From assembly GCA_021325195.1 (NCBI GenBank), contig JAJPHQ010000032.1, positions 1-64,000 on the forward strand: a stretch of 64,000 nucleotides of DNA, given 5' to 3'. The position numbers were made by a program, and so were the translations under genes. Source of the stretch: Gammaproteobacteria bacterium. GTDB lineage: Bacteria; Pseudomonadota; Gammaproteobacteria; Xanthomonadales; Rhodanobacteraceae. This document shows positions 1-8,970 of the stretch, piece by piece. The notes beneath the pieces are model-generated. The model was not told the DNA's origin and did not search any database. It was given only the letters and a program-made list of their open reading frames with translations. Every line of letters begins with the position of its first letter. The first letter of the stretch is position 1.

Positions 1-1184
1 TCGCGGTAATGGATGCTGTAGGCACCGAGTGCGTCGGTGTTGGCCAGCATCCAGTTGTAGGCACGCACGTCGGGATCGACGATGTACACGCTGGTCCAGC
101 GCGGCAGCGGGCCGATCGCGGCCTGGGCGCCGGTGGTGCCCATCGCCTGCGTCTGGTCGCAATGGTCCATTGGCGCGCATGACTGTCTCAGTCCGGCCAG
201 GAACGGCTCGTCCGGCTTCAATGCCATGTAGCGCGATACTGCCATGCTGTTCTGGATGTACCGGGTGTCCTGCTGCAGATACACCACGGGCTGCACGTTG
301 TTCCACCACAGTACCTTGTGCCAGCGGGTGTAGGCGTATTGGGTGAGCACGGGGCTGGTGTAGCTGGCACTGCCCGAGGTCAGGGTCGCGGTGTACTGCG
401 GCTGCGCCTGCGGCGAGAACGCACGGGTGTTCTCGACGATGATGTCGGTGCGCACGAAGCCGATGCTGCCGGGCGTGGTGCCGGCGTAGGCGCGCACAGC
501 GAAATAGACACGCAAGTCCGGGTTGGTAGCCCCGCTGGCGGACGTCAGGGAGCCGTTGACCACCCATGCACCAACCAAAGGGCCAGACAGCCACAGGTTG
601 CAAGTCGCTCCCCACTGTTTGCAGGTGCCGGCGCTGTTTGCGGCCATCAACAAGGCGCGCGCACCAATCGTGTAATGGGTACCGTTGATGTCAAGCGATG
701 CCGTCGCGTCATAGTGCGACGCCAGAAGCCGTGCAAGTGTCACGGGTTCGCGCGCAGCTGGCCGAGAAGCAGTGGAAATCGTCAGCGCATCATTCGCACC
801 GCCGGCAAGCGCGGGAATGAGCACGGTCAGCACCGCATGACGCAGGCTGCCGTCGGGGTTTGCTGCCTTGACATCCACCTGCAACGGGACGGGACGTCCC
901 TGCAACGTCGCCGTCAAGGATTCCCCCTTGGCCACATCACCGGCCTTGAAGATCTGGCCGAAGGTGACCGGGACGCCGGTTTGCACATGCCGCGTCTCAC
1001 TGATCACATGGTTGGTCACGATGGTTGCGGCATTCGCCGCATTCAGATACAGGCTAACCCATGCAGAAAGCAATGCCAGCCACCGAATCCTGCTGGCGCC
1101 AAAACCTGAGGCGCGACGCCGGGCATCGACTGTCGAGGCAGGTTCGAAAACGCGGGTACGGCCATGCACGGTTGCGCACCTCAT
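1..1184 (-). CDS. Large secreted protein of unknown function (3' end beyond window)
   Basis: An open minus-strand frame runs from an ATG at 1184 off the left edge, about 394 codons. After about 34 basic, Arg-rich residues comes a hydrophobic segment (WLALLSAWVSLYLNAANA, residues 35-52) that looks like a signal peptide cut after NAANA. The exported part reads as an ordinary beta-rich globular protein with Trp/Tyr-rich stretches (RWHKVLWWNN, PRWTSVYIVDPDV). The segment VPVTFGQIFKAGDV vaguely recalls the N-terminal barrel of exo-rhamnogalacturonan-lyase-like proteins, but I cannot assign it. It is the last visible gene of the exopolysaccharide operon, 73 bp after the GT2 gene, so a polysaccharide-modifying or binding role is a guess. 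No convincing ribosome site precedes the ATG, so the start is uncertain. Confidence 0.75.
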   Translation of the reverse strand, partial: MRCATVHGRTRVFEPASTVDARRRASGFGASRIRWLALLSAWVSLYLNAANAATIVTNHVISETRHVQTGVPVTFGQIFKAGDVAKGESLTATLQGRPVPLQVDVKAANPDGSLRHAVLTVLIPALAGGANDALTISTASRPAAREPVTLARLLASHYDATASLDINGTHYTIGARALLMAANSAGTCKQWGATCNLWLSGPLVGAWVVNGSLTSASGATNPDLRVYFAVRAYAGTTPGSIGFVRTDIIVENTRAFSPQAQPQYTATLTSGSASYTSPVLTQYAYTRWHKVLWWNNVQPVVYLQQDTRYIQNSMAVSRYMALKPDEPFLAGLRQSCAPMDHCDQTQAMGTTGAQAAIGPLPRWTSVYIVDPDVRAYNWMLANTDALGAYSIHYR

Positions 1185-1257
1185 CGCCCACTCGCCGTCG
1201 GTACGGGAAACGATCTTGGAGTACCTGCCATGGCAACGCCTCAACAAATGAGCAGAG

Positions 1258-2283
1258 TTAACCCGGCGATCCATTGCCACCGCGATATTTGGGCCACAGC
1301 AGCTTGCGTGAAAACAACAAATATTTGAAGGTATGCGGCGGCTGCATACTGGCGAGATGATAAAGCCATGCCCGCCATGGATCGCCTCGCATCAAGCTCA
1401 CCATCGCCAGCACGTGCAGGATGTTGTGATATTTGCTGTTCGCTCTGGCACGCACCTTCCGGCTCGCCCGGCTGTCCGTACGAATGGACCGCATCAGCTC
1501 CAGCGCCGCCTTGTCCTGTTGCAGCTGCTTGGACATGGAGCCCGGCGTATCGTGATAAAGCACCGTAGGTACGTCCATGAAATGCAGCCGCTTGTTGGCG
1601 GCACAGATTTCATAGGCGAGGCGGGTCCATTCCATGTAGCTCCAATCTCCGGACATCATGTCGGGAGGGATGCTTTTCGTGCGACACACGAACGCGCCCG
1701 GTTGAAGCCAACTGTCTTCCAGCAGGCTGAGTGCAGGATCTCCGGTTTTCAAATGGTCGGCGATGTGAATGAGCTCGGACAACTTGCCGTCCGCTTTTAC
1801 GAAGTACCCGTTGCTTATCACCACGTCGCAATCCGGATGACTCTCGAGCCAGTCCAAGGGCTCCCGCAGGGAGTCCGGAATCAATTCATCGTCATCGTCC
1901 AGATAGGCGAAAAAATCCGCCGTCACGAGCCGCCTGCCTTCGACCTTGGCTATTCCTGCCGAAGCCTGCACCACACGATGCAGAAGGACTTCGGACCGGT
2001 TTTTCAGCAATTCCAGCGTGCGGGGATCGCCGCGATCCCCATTGACGACGACGATCGGGCGCGCCTCGACACCTTTCTGGCTGCGTATGCTGTCCAGGGC
2101 CCGGAACAGCAGGTCGGACCGCCGCGCGTCCGCCAATGTACGAACGATCACGTCAACGGATAACTTCGATGCAACCGATTGGCGCTGCCTTTCAGCCACG
2201 ACACCCTCCATGGCATGCACATTCCGCTTCATGAAATTGAAATGCGTGCAGTGCCTTGTTGCGCGCCGTGGTGGCGACGCCAT
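1258..2283 (-). CDS. Family 2 glycosyltransferase (GT-A fold)
   Basis: Predicted cytoplasmic glycosyltransferase that would add one sugar to the lipid-linked repeat unit. The GT-A nucleotide-binding start (VDVIVRTLADARRSDLLFRAL) shows the DLL.RAL.SI pattern typical of GT2, followed by VVVNGD. The metal-binding DXD appears as FAYLDDDDELIPDSL, and the acceptor side contains GDWSYMEW. The ORF can start at 2283, but ATGs at 2232 and 2211 are equally possible because the first 25 or so residues are outside the conserved domain and no strong ribosome site is seen. It follows the flippase after about 85 bp. The sugar donor cannot be read from the sequence. Confidence 0.85.
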   Translation of the reverse strand: MASPPRRATRHCTHFNFMKRNVHAMEGVVAERQRQSVASKLSVDVIVRTLADARRSDLLFRALDSIRSQKGVEARPIVVVNGDRGDPRTLELLKNRSEVLLHRVVQASAGIAKVEGRRLVTADFFAYLDDDDELIPDSLREPLDWLESHPDCDVVISNGYFVKADGKLSELIHIADHLKTGDPALSLLEDSWLQPGAFVCRTKSIPPDMMSGDWSYMEWTRLAYEICAANKRLHFMDVPTVLYHDTPGSMSKQLQQDKAALELMRSIRTDSRASRKVRARANSKYHNILHVLAMVSLMRGDPWRAWLYHLASMQPPHTFKYLLFSRKLLWPKYRGGNGSPG

Positions 2284-2369
2284 CGGCTATGGAAGCAATT
2301 GCCATCATGCTCGTCCGGTAACCGGCCTGCACACAAGATTGAAAAACGAGTGCCGTCACGCAATGACCA

Positions 2370-3854
2370 TCATCGTGTCAGCCCGGTTCTGATCGTTCCT
2401 AACCGGATACGCATTGCTGACAGCGCATTTTTGATTTCGGATGACATCGGGTGCTTGAACAGGAAAATCCCCGACAGCCATGCTGCGCCCGCACCCGCCG
2501 TGGCAACGAAGAACGCGGCTATATAGTGACTGACGGAAGACTCCCCCCACAGCAGCAGGACTGCAGCGGGGGCAAGACAGGTAAAAACCGTCAGTGCCGC
2601 ACTGGGCTTCAGCGCATCCATCAATGGACCAAGCTTGAGCACTTCATATCGGCCAAGTTTTCGGTAATACAGCGTGATCGCAACCACGTAAACCAGAATC
2701 TGCGAGGCCGCTACCGCCGCGAGGCTGTAAAACGCCGCGAGCACGGCCAACACGAGCCGCGCCAGCTGGTACTGGATCTCGATCCGCGTAACTTCGCGAT
2801 AGCAACCTACTGCGGTCAAAAGACCATTGCATTGATAAATCAGCGTTCCCAGGATTGCTGCACCGCATAGCCAGCGCATGAGCGGCACGGAGGCGTCCCA
2901 CTGGCTGCCGAACGTGATCCGGATGATCGGGTACGCCATGAGGGTGCAAAACGCGAAGAAAGGCCAACAGATCCCTGTCATATAAACAAGGGATTTCTTG
3001 TACAACTGCGGCGCAGTGTTGCTGTCCCGATGCTCGCGTGCATAGGCCGGAAATGCCACGGTGCCTATCGCTCCGACAACGTTGGTGCGGAAGATGTTCA
3101 CGATGCCATAGCCCCGGGAATAGAACCCCGCGGCTGCCATGCCCAGCATCCTTCCGACCACGATGTTGGCTGATTGCTCGCCCAACTGTGCGGCGATATC
3201 CGCGATCGTACGGTTTGTTCCGAAGTGCAGCACGCGTTTCCAGTCTGTGAATCCAAGCCCGCGTACGCGATAGAACCCCCCAAAGAACGCGCAGCCGGTC
3301 ACCAGTACCAGCATTCCCGCCACCGACGCCCATGCCATGCTCATGTAGGAGAACCCCAGGTAAGCCAGGGCGATTGTGGTGCCGCCTCTCGCAAGCGTTT
3401 CGGCGGTTTGAATCATGAGAATGACGTCGAAGTGCATCTCGCGTCTCATGCACGCCATGGTGGTCGTACCGAAGGGCATCAATACGAAAACCAGGCTGAT
3501 CACACGCGTGACCCGTGCGACTCCGGGATCTCCGTAGAAATCTCCGATGAGACCACTGAGTCCGAACAGTGCCACCGCCAGAACCCAGGCGATGATGAGG
3601 TTCAAGGTAAACGCGGAACGGACGAGATCGTCGCTGAGCACCTTCTCCTGGACGACGAATTCGCTGACCCCGAAATCGCGGAGCATTTGAACCAGCGCCA
3701 CGAACGCGACGGCAACTGAATACACCCCGATTTCCGAGGGCGTCAGCAACCGGCTGACGATCGTGACGGTGGCGACCGCCACCGCCGAGCCTACGCCGGT
3801 TTGCACGAAACGCAGCGACAAGGCCTTGCGTACGCTGGTGCCGCTCTTGTTCAC
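2370..3854 (-). CDS. Wzx-like polysaccharide/O-unit flippase (MATE/MOP superfamily)
   Basis: Integral membrane protein of 494 residues with about 12-14 hydrophobic spans. The N-terminal half is typical of polysaccharide_synt/Wzx transporters, for example SRLLTPSEIGVYSVAVAFV and FGVSEFVVQEK. It would flip undecaprenyl-linked repeat units across the inner membrane. I chose the GTG at 3854 because GGGGGAAAG lies 4-12 bases before it and the protein then begins VNKSGTSVRKAL, just before the first membrane span. A longer frame reaches 4049 but adds a Pro/Arg-rich stretch unlike the family. That choice leaves 226 bp to the preceding gene, the widest gap in this part of the operon. Confidence 0.87.
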   Translation of the reverse strand: MNKSGTSVRKALSLRFVQTGVGSAVAVATVTIVSRLLTPSEIGVYSVAVAFVALVQMLRDFGVSEFVVQEKVLSDDLVRSAFTLNLIIAWVLAVALFGLSGLIGDFYGDPGVARVTRVISLVFVLMPFGTTTMACMRREMHFDVILMIQTAETLARGGTTIALAYLGFSYMSMAWASVAGMLVLVTGCAFFGGFYRVRGLGFTDWKRVLHFGTNRTIADIAAQLGEQSANIVVGRMLGMAAAGFYSRGYGIVNIFRTNVVGAIGTVAFPAYAREHRDSNTAPQLYKKSLVYMTGICWPFFAFCTLMAYPIIRITFGSQWDASVPLMRWLCGAAILGTLIYQCNGLLTAVGCYREVTRIEIQYQLARLVLAVLAAFYSLAAVAASQILVYVVAITLYYRKLGRYEVLKLGPLMDALKPSAALTVFTCLAPAAVLLLWGESSVSHYIAAFFVATAGAGAAWLSGIFLFKHPMSSEIKNALSAMRIRLGTIRTGLTR

Positions 3855-4080
3855 GCGCTTTCCCCCGTTCCACCTGACAACGCCCAACGACCGCGGAGGA
3901 CCATTGCTTGTCGCCCGGTCCACGCGCTTGTTCGAGGAACCCGGTAGATACCTCTCGGAGGGGTCCGTGATGGGCCGGAGGAGACCCGTAGCATGCATGG
4001 TGCAAGGCGCGAATGACGACAGAAACATCCGTGCAAGATATTGCTGCACGATCCCTCGTCACGTATCGGTTGGCGGTAGC

Positions 4081-5319
4081 TCACGACACTACCCTGTCGA
4101 GCAGCTGCGCCAGCTCGGCAGCTCGGCGGCGGCGCGACCATCTCGAAATGTCAGGTCCCCCTTCCTGCGGATTCCGCTCTCCGGCCAGAGAGTCCACGAA
4201 GCGCGCCAACTCCTGCGCTATTTTCGACTCATCGTCGAGCGGCACCAACACCGCACCGCCCGCTTCGCGCAACACCGAGGCGGTGTCACCGTTTTCGCCA
4301 ACCAGCGCAAAAATCGGCCTGCCTGCGCGCAGGTACTCGTAGAGCTTGGCAGGAATCTGCCGATCGAAGCGGCTGCCCTGGAACAACAGCAATGCGTCGG
4401 CGGAAACCTGTTCCAGCAATGCCTCGTGATTGCCGATCGGTGGCGCCAGCGTGACGATGTCGGCGATCCCGAGTTGATCGATTCGCTGTTGGTACCGTGC
4501 CTCGCAACCGCTTGCACGCAACACCACCCGGAATCTGTCCGGGCCGGCCTTGCCCGTGCGCTTGAGCCGGGCCAGCGCAGCGAAAAACGCCGAAGGGTCG
4601 CGGCCATCCGGATACAAAAGCCCGCTGTGCACCATGAGAAATGGTGCGGTGCGCCTCACCGGAATCGTCGGCACGGAGGCGAACTCCGCCTCATCGTACC
4701 CGTTCTGGATGACCGTCAGCCGCTGCCCGAGCTCGAATTCCGGGTAACGCTCGGCATATTCGTGTGCGGCTCCGGGGGTCGTGAACACCACTCGCGCAGC
4801 GCGCTGCAAGACACGCTGCTCCCACAAGTGCTGGGAAGCAGCCGAGTACCGGTTCTCCGCCGATACGGAACTCGACACCGGATCCCGGAAATCCGCGATC
4901 CAGGGCAGACGCGTCATGGAGCTCAGGGTGTAAGCGATGCGGTGGGCCGTCATGATGGGGTACGTGGACCAGATTGCCTGCGCGCGATAGCGCCGGATGA
5001 GACGCAAGCCCTGAAGAACGGCGGACGGCCACCAGGAGACCCAACGGTCCGGCCGTGCCAGAAAGCCCGGATATTTCCCGCGGATTCCGAAATGCCGCCG
5101 CGCGTCGAATGCCAGGGCACGGTGCACACGGCAGCCCCGCGGAATGGCGTCGTCACGCACGGGCTTGGTGAGCGGGTAAGCCATGGGCAACGCCGAGAGG
5201 ATGACGGGATTCCAGCCGGACGCGGGGAGATATCGAGCAAAGCCCAGCGTGCGCAAATGTCCACTCCCCATGGCGGCGGGCGGAAAATGAAAAGCAATCA
5301 TGAGGATGGTGCGGGACAC
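4081..5319 (-). CDS. Family 4 glycosyltransferase (GT-B fold)
   Basis: Retaining GT-B enzyme of 412 residues. The N-terminal acceptor domain contains FHFPPAAMGSGHLRTLGFARY, the linker is VIQNGYDEAEF, and the C-terminal nucleotide-sugar domain contains QIPAKLYEYLRAGRPIFALV, the usual E-containing donor motif. It probably extends the exopolysaccharide repeat unit. The start is a GTG at 5319, nine bases after the preceding O-ligase stop. An internal ATG at 5301 is a less likely alternative because it would remove the first beta strand (TILMIAF). Sugar specificity is unknown. Confidence 0.87.
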   Translation of the reverse strand: MSRTILMIAFHFPPAAMGSGHLRTLGFARYLPASGWNPVILSALPMAYPLTKPVRDDAIPRGCRVHRALAFDARRHFGIRGKYPGFLARPDRWVSWWPSAVLQGLRLIRRYRAQAIWSTYPIMTAHRIAYTLSSMTRLPWIADFRDPVSSSVSAENRYSAASQHLWEQRVLQRAARVVFTTPGAAHEYAERYPEFELGQRLTVIQNGYDEAEFASVPTIPVRRTAPFLMVHSGLLYPDGRDPSAFFAALARLKRTGKAGPDRFRVVLRASGCEARYQQRIDQLGIADIVTLAPPIGNHEALLEQVSADALLLFQGSRFDRQIPAKLYEYLRAGRPIFALVGENGDTASVLREAGGAVLVPLDDESKIAQELARFVDSLAGERNPQEGGPDISRWSRRRRAAELAQLLDRVVS

Positions 5320-5328
5320 GCTCGCTGC

Positions 5329-6645
5329 CTAAGCCGCATGATGCGACTTCAGGGACACGGCCGATTCGCGTTTCGGCAGGATCCGACCCTGCACGGCTTC
5401 AGCGGTCAAGGCTTCGCTCAACAGCTGGTCGGCCAGCAGCGCCGAAAGCGCCATCAGCTGGTAAGTGAGATCGAAATAAGTCATGGGCAGAAAGGCGCCC
5501 GCCGCCATGAACGCGGCCAGGGATGCCTGCAACATCGAGGCGAGGTCGAAAGCCCATTTTTGTTCCGGTGAGTCCCGCGTCTCTCTGCGCACTCGGCTGC
5601 AGTTGCGCCAGCTCGCAAAAAGCAGTCCGAGGAACATGACCAGCCCCGGAAAGCCCTGTTCGCTCAAGACCCGGAAATAGATGCTGTGGATCGCGCGCTG
5701 GATCGAGCCGGCCGGGGCGTACATCGACCACAAATACGCGCTTTTGTAATCGTCGAACCCGCCACCGAGCAAAGGCCGATGCAGGGCCACATTCGTTGCG
5801 AACTCCCACGATTGGATGCGCTCCTGGCCGGAAGCGGTCTCTTGCGCGTGATGCAACGTATCCATGCGTTCTGTCCACTGGGGAGGCATGAAATGGTAGG
5901 CAGTCATTCCCAGCGCAACGATGACCAAAACGATGGCCAGTCGATGCCGGCTTTTCAGGAACAAGGTACCGGCGACTATTGCCAAGCCTATGAGTCCGCC
6001 ACGCGAATAAGTGCCCAATATCCCGATGCCCGTGAACAGCATGCCGAAGCCCAGACCCACCCGTACGGCCTTCCGCGACGAATGCAACTGCAGATACCGC
6101 ATCAACGGCAAAATCATGCAAAGAGCCAGAGCCAATGCATTGTTGTCCGCGATGAAGCTCGCAGCCGGCCCCAGCACGTGGTAGTTGCCGCCTTTCAATG
6201 CAGTGAAAATGCCGCCCTTGACGCCGTAAAATCCCAGCGATACCACGATCATCCACACCAGCCAGTGCACGCGCTCGCGATTGTTGACCAGCATCAGCGT
6301 GACGAACACCATCACCAGGATTTTGGCGAATTCCTCCCATCTCTCCCAGGCGGAATCCGGAACCGCCGCGAAAAAGGTCGTGATTCCGGTCCACGCAAGG
6401 AACAGGAACAACAGGATGCTGACCGCGGAGATCGGAATCCTTTTTCTTTCCTTGCCGACGATCAGACTCACCAGGGTGACGATCGCAATCAATTGCACCC
6501 ACGGGAAGGTGATCGCGAATCCATAGCACAGCCGGTTCGGATTCATGTAGCCGAGCCACGACCACACCAGCAGGCCGATGTACGGGCGGGTCAGGATGAA
6601 GGGAATCGTCCCGAAGACGAACAGGGCGAGGACGATGTCACGCAT
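5329..6645 (-). CDS. XrtA-associated putative O-glycosylation ligase / Wzy-like polymerase
   Basis: Polytopic inner-membrane protein of 438 residues with about ten hydrophobic spans and a large periplasmic loop. It resembles the exosortase-A-associated O-antigen-ligase-like family (TIGR03097 type). Signature stretches are the start RDIVLALFVFGTIPFILTRP, YIGLLVWSWLGYMNPNRLCY and, in the loop, FDDYKSAYLW and SIYFRVLSEQGFPGL. By family analogy it either polymerises repeat units or transfers glycan to PEP-CTERM proteins in the periplasm; the sequence does not decide between these. Its ATG at 6645 overlaps the previous gene by 8 bp, indicating translational coupling. Confidence 0.88.
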   Translation of the reverse strand: MRDIVLALFVFGTIPFILTRPYIGLLVWSWLGYMNPNRLCYGFAITFPWVQLIAIVTLVSLIVGKERKRIPISAVSILLFLFLAWTGITTFFAAVPDSAWERWEEFAKILVMVFVTLMLVNNRERVHWLVWMIVVSLGFYGVKGGIFTALKGGNYHVLGPAASFIADNNALALALCMILPLMRYLQLHSSRKAVRVGLGFGMLFTGIGILGTYSRGGLIGLAIVAGTLFLKSRHRLAIVLVIVALGMTAYHFMPPQWTERMDTLHHAQETASGQERIQSWEFATNVALHRPLLGGGFDDYKSAYLWSMYAPAGSIQRAIHSIYFRVLSEQGFPGLVMFLGLLFASWRNCSRVRRETRDSPEQKWAFDLASMLQASLAAFMAAGAFLPMTYFDLTYQLMALSALLADQLLSEALTAEAVQGRILPKRESAVSLKSHHAA

Positions 6646-7771
6646 GTCTCTGGCTCCGTTCCAGTTGCAGCATGACGGCGTCCATGAAGAACTTGGCTGC
6701 CCAGTTCGGATAGCGGTTCGTCATGTAGCCGCCGGATCGGGGATGAGAACCCGGCATGCCACCGCGCACGCCGGGATCGCGTGCGGAGGGGTCCTGGACC
6801 GACAGGCTGAAGCGGATCGCGCGGTCGGCCGCCGGCAGCCAGGAACGATCGCCGGTTTCCGCGGCCAGCCGTTGCCAGACGATGGCCATCTGCACGTTGC
6901 CGGTCACGCAGGTCCAGCGGCAGGCCGGACGCCACTCGGCATCCAATCGTCCCGGCAAGGCGCCGTCGCGGCGTTGCGTGCCGGCGACGGCTCGTGCGAT
7001 GCGCGCGGCGGCATCCACGAAACCGCTGTTGGAAGCAATCAATCCGACTTCCAGGATGCCGCGCGCGGCGTAGGCGATGGTGTGCGTGAGCGGACGGCGG
7101 TTGTCCTCGAGATCGTTGTTCTCCAGCCAGCCGTTTCCGTGCATCTGGGTGAGCGCCCATTGCACGTTGCGTACCGCGGCATCGACGTAGCGAGGTTCGC
7201 CCAGATCACGCCCGGCCTCGGCCAATCCGAAGGCCACGCGTGTGTTGTAAGTGTTCAGGGTATGCGCGGCGAACGGCGAAGCGAAGCGCCGCCACGCGCC
7301 ATCCGGCTCCTGCGCCGCCAGAAGCCAGTCGGCCGCGCGCACCAGCGAGTCGCGAAAGCGTGCATCGCGTGTCCGTTGCCAGGCTGCCAGCCAGCCGAAC
7401 AGAACCTGCCCGGTATTGAAAATGGTTGGCACCGCCTTGTCCGCATCCAGCGTGCCGGCGCGCACGCCGCCTTCGGGAAGCTGGATGCCGGATTCCCACA
7501 CGGCCATCCTGACGGCGCGTTCGCGATATTCATGGTCGCCGGAAAAATCCGCATAGCGAAAAAACGTGGGAATGATGTAGCCGGTGGTTTCCGGATAAGC
7601 GGCCGCCCACCGGCGTTTCGCCACGTCGTAGTACGCGCTGACACCGCCCGCTCCGGTCGCGTCCTGTGCGCGTGCCAGCCATTCGGCGGCAGCCTGCAAG
7701 CCGAGCCCCGGATCCGTGTCCGCGCCGGGCCGGGTCGATCGTCGGGGCAGAAGTCTCGCGAGCACGTTCAT
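6638..7771 (-). CDS. Cytosolic alpha/alpha-toroid protein of the polysaccharide operon
   Basis: A 377-residue soluble protein without signal peptide. It repeats a helix-hairpin pattern with Gly/Trp turns (ETTGYIIPTFFRYADFSGD, NTGQVLFGWLAAWQRTRDA, DGAWRRF, NTYNTRVAFGLAEAGRDLG), the hallmark of six-hairpin (alpha/alpha) barrels found in glycosidases, epimerases and terpene cyclases. The conserved GGYMTNRYPNWAAKFFMDA near the C-terminus suggests a defined active site. It could trim or isomerise a sugar intermediate, but no reaction can be assigned. The ATG at 7771 overlaps the ATP-grasp stop by 4 bp. Confidence 0.75.
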   Translation of the reverse strand: MNVLARLLPRRSTRPGADTDPGLGLQAAAEWLARAQDATGAGGVSAYYDVAKRRWAAAYPETTGYIIPTFFRYADFSGDHEYRERAVRMAVWESGIQLPEGGVRAGTLDADKAVPTIFNTGQVLFGWLAAWQRTRDARFRDSLVRAADWLLAAQEPDGAWRRFASPFAAHTLNTYNTRVAFGLAEAGRDLGEPRYVDAAVRNVQWALTQMHGNGWLENNDLEDNRRPLTHTIAYAARGILEVGLIASNSGFVDAAARIARAVAGTQRRDGALPGRLDAEWRPACRWTCVTGNVQMAIVWQRLAAETGDRSWLPAADRAIRFSLSVQDPSARDPGVRGGMPGSHPRSGGYMTNRYPNWAAKFFMDAVMLQLERSQRHA

Positions 7772-8970
7772 GGCTTGCTTCCGACTGCTTGCGATCCGGG
7801 CACGGTCTTCGCGGTGCGGCTTCGCCACGCGCGTTGCATGCGCCGCGCGACGTGTGCCAGACCCGGCAACGGATCCGACCAGCGCCACAGGGCATCGACG
7901 ACACGCGCACCCTCGAAGCCGTCCCGCACCGACTGCTTCTGTGCGGCGGCCGACTGCCGGTCCTCGGAGCGCACACGCCAGACCCGCGGCCGCTGCTTCG
8001 GCGTGAAGCCGGGACAGGCCATGCCGGTTTCGGAACACCATGCGGCGTACGGCAGATTGACACCGTTCAAGGTCGCGACCTCCTCCTGGTAATCGGTACG
8101 GCCGATGGTGGGCTCCACCATCCGGAACGTGCCGCTGCGCGCATCGCGCTTGTATTCCATGCTGGCCATGCCGACGACGCCGGTATCGCGGAAAAAACGT
8201 TCGGTGAGCCGCGACAGTTCGGCGTGTGCCTCCGGCGCGGCCGTGCAGCTTGCGGTGCCGCCGGTCTGCGGCGGCCACGAGCGGATCTTGCGTCCGGTGA
8301 ACGACGCCGCGACGTGACTTTGCCGGTCGAGGTACAGCAGGCAGAAATAAATGCCGGAATCGGGACCCTCGATCCACTCCTGCACCACCACGTCGGCCAT
8401 CACCGGCAGGATGCGGCGCACCAGTTCCGCGGCCTGCGCTGCATCCTCCACGCGATAGGCCTTCTTGAACTGCCGCGCGTAGCCCGCGTGGCGCCCGCCG
8501 GGCTTGACCACGGCCGGGTAGTGCAGCCGCTCGAGTTTCGGCAGGTCGCCGGACGCACGCACGTGCACCAGCGGCGGGATCGGCGCGCCGTGCTGTTCGG
8601 CAAGCTGCTGGAACCCGCTCTTGTGCTGCAGGGCATCCACCGTGGTTTTCGCCGGCAACGCGAAGCGGTAAAGGTCCTCCAGACGCTCGCGTTGCCGCGA
8701 CACGGTCTTCACCGTCTCTTCCTGGGTCAGGAACAACACCGGGCGCGCGCCGCGGAACTGCGTACCTGCATACCGTTCGAGATCCTCGATCAGCGCATCG
8801 CCCTGCAACGCGCGTATCGCCAGCGGCCGCGCCGTGCGCGTGAACATCTCGGGACGCCTTGAATCGGTGTCCAGCAACCAGGTCTGCACCCCCCCGCGCG
8901 CGAGACTGCGGGCGACGCCGAGTCCGTTGGCGCCCGCGCCCAGCACCACCGCCGGCGTGTTGACAGTCAT
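7768..8970 (-). CDS. ATP-grasp carboxylate-amine ligase-like protein
   Basis: A 400-residue protein with an N-terminal pre-ATP-grasp Rossmann-like region (PAVVLGAGANGLGVARSL) and an ATP-grasp core: YPAVVKPGG supplies the nucleotide lysine, VVVQEWIEGPDSGIYF the hinge, and FRMVEPTIGRTDYQ the metal-binding acidic residue. Enzymes of this fold form amide bonds between a carboxylate and an amine through an acyl phosphate. The start resembles D-aspartate-ligase-like proteins, so attachment of an amino acid or similar group to a sugar is plausible but inferred. Its ATG at 8970 and its stop both overlap the neighbours by 4 bp. Confidence 0.8.
   Translation of the reverse strand: MTVNTPAVVLGAGANGLGVARSLARGGVQTWLLDTDSRRPEMFTRTARPLAIRALQGDALIEDLERYAGTQFRGARPVLFLTQEETVKTVSRQRERLEDLYRFALPAKTTVDALQHKSGFQQLAEQHGAPIPPLVHVRASGDLPKLERLHYPAVVKPGGRHAGYARQFKKAYRVEDAAQAAELVRRILPVMADVVVQEWIEGPDSGIYFCLLYLDRQSHVAASFTGRKIRSWPPQTGGTASCTAAPEAHAELSRLTERFFRDTGVVGMASMEYKRDARSGTFRMVEPTIGRTDYQEEVATLNGVNLPYAAWCSETGMACPGFTPKQRPRVWRVRSEDRQSAAAQKQSVRDGFEGARVVDALWRWSDPLPGLAHVARRMQRAWRSRTAKTVPGSQAVGSKP

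Noticed and set aside
318..1109. 263-codon plus-strand open frame at the left edge
   Set aside because: The minus strand holds a continuous frame with signal peptide and ordinary protein composition. The plus-strand translation is Arg/Gly/His-rich and featureless.
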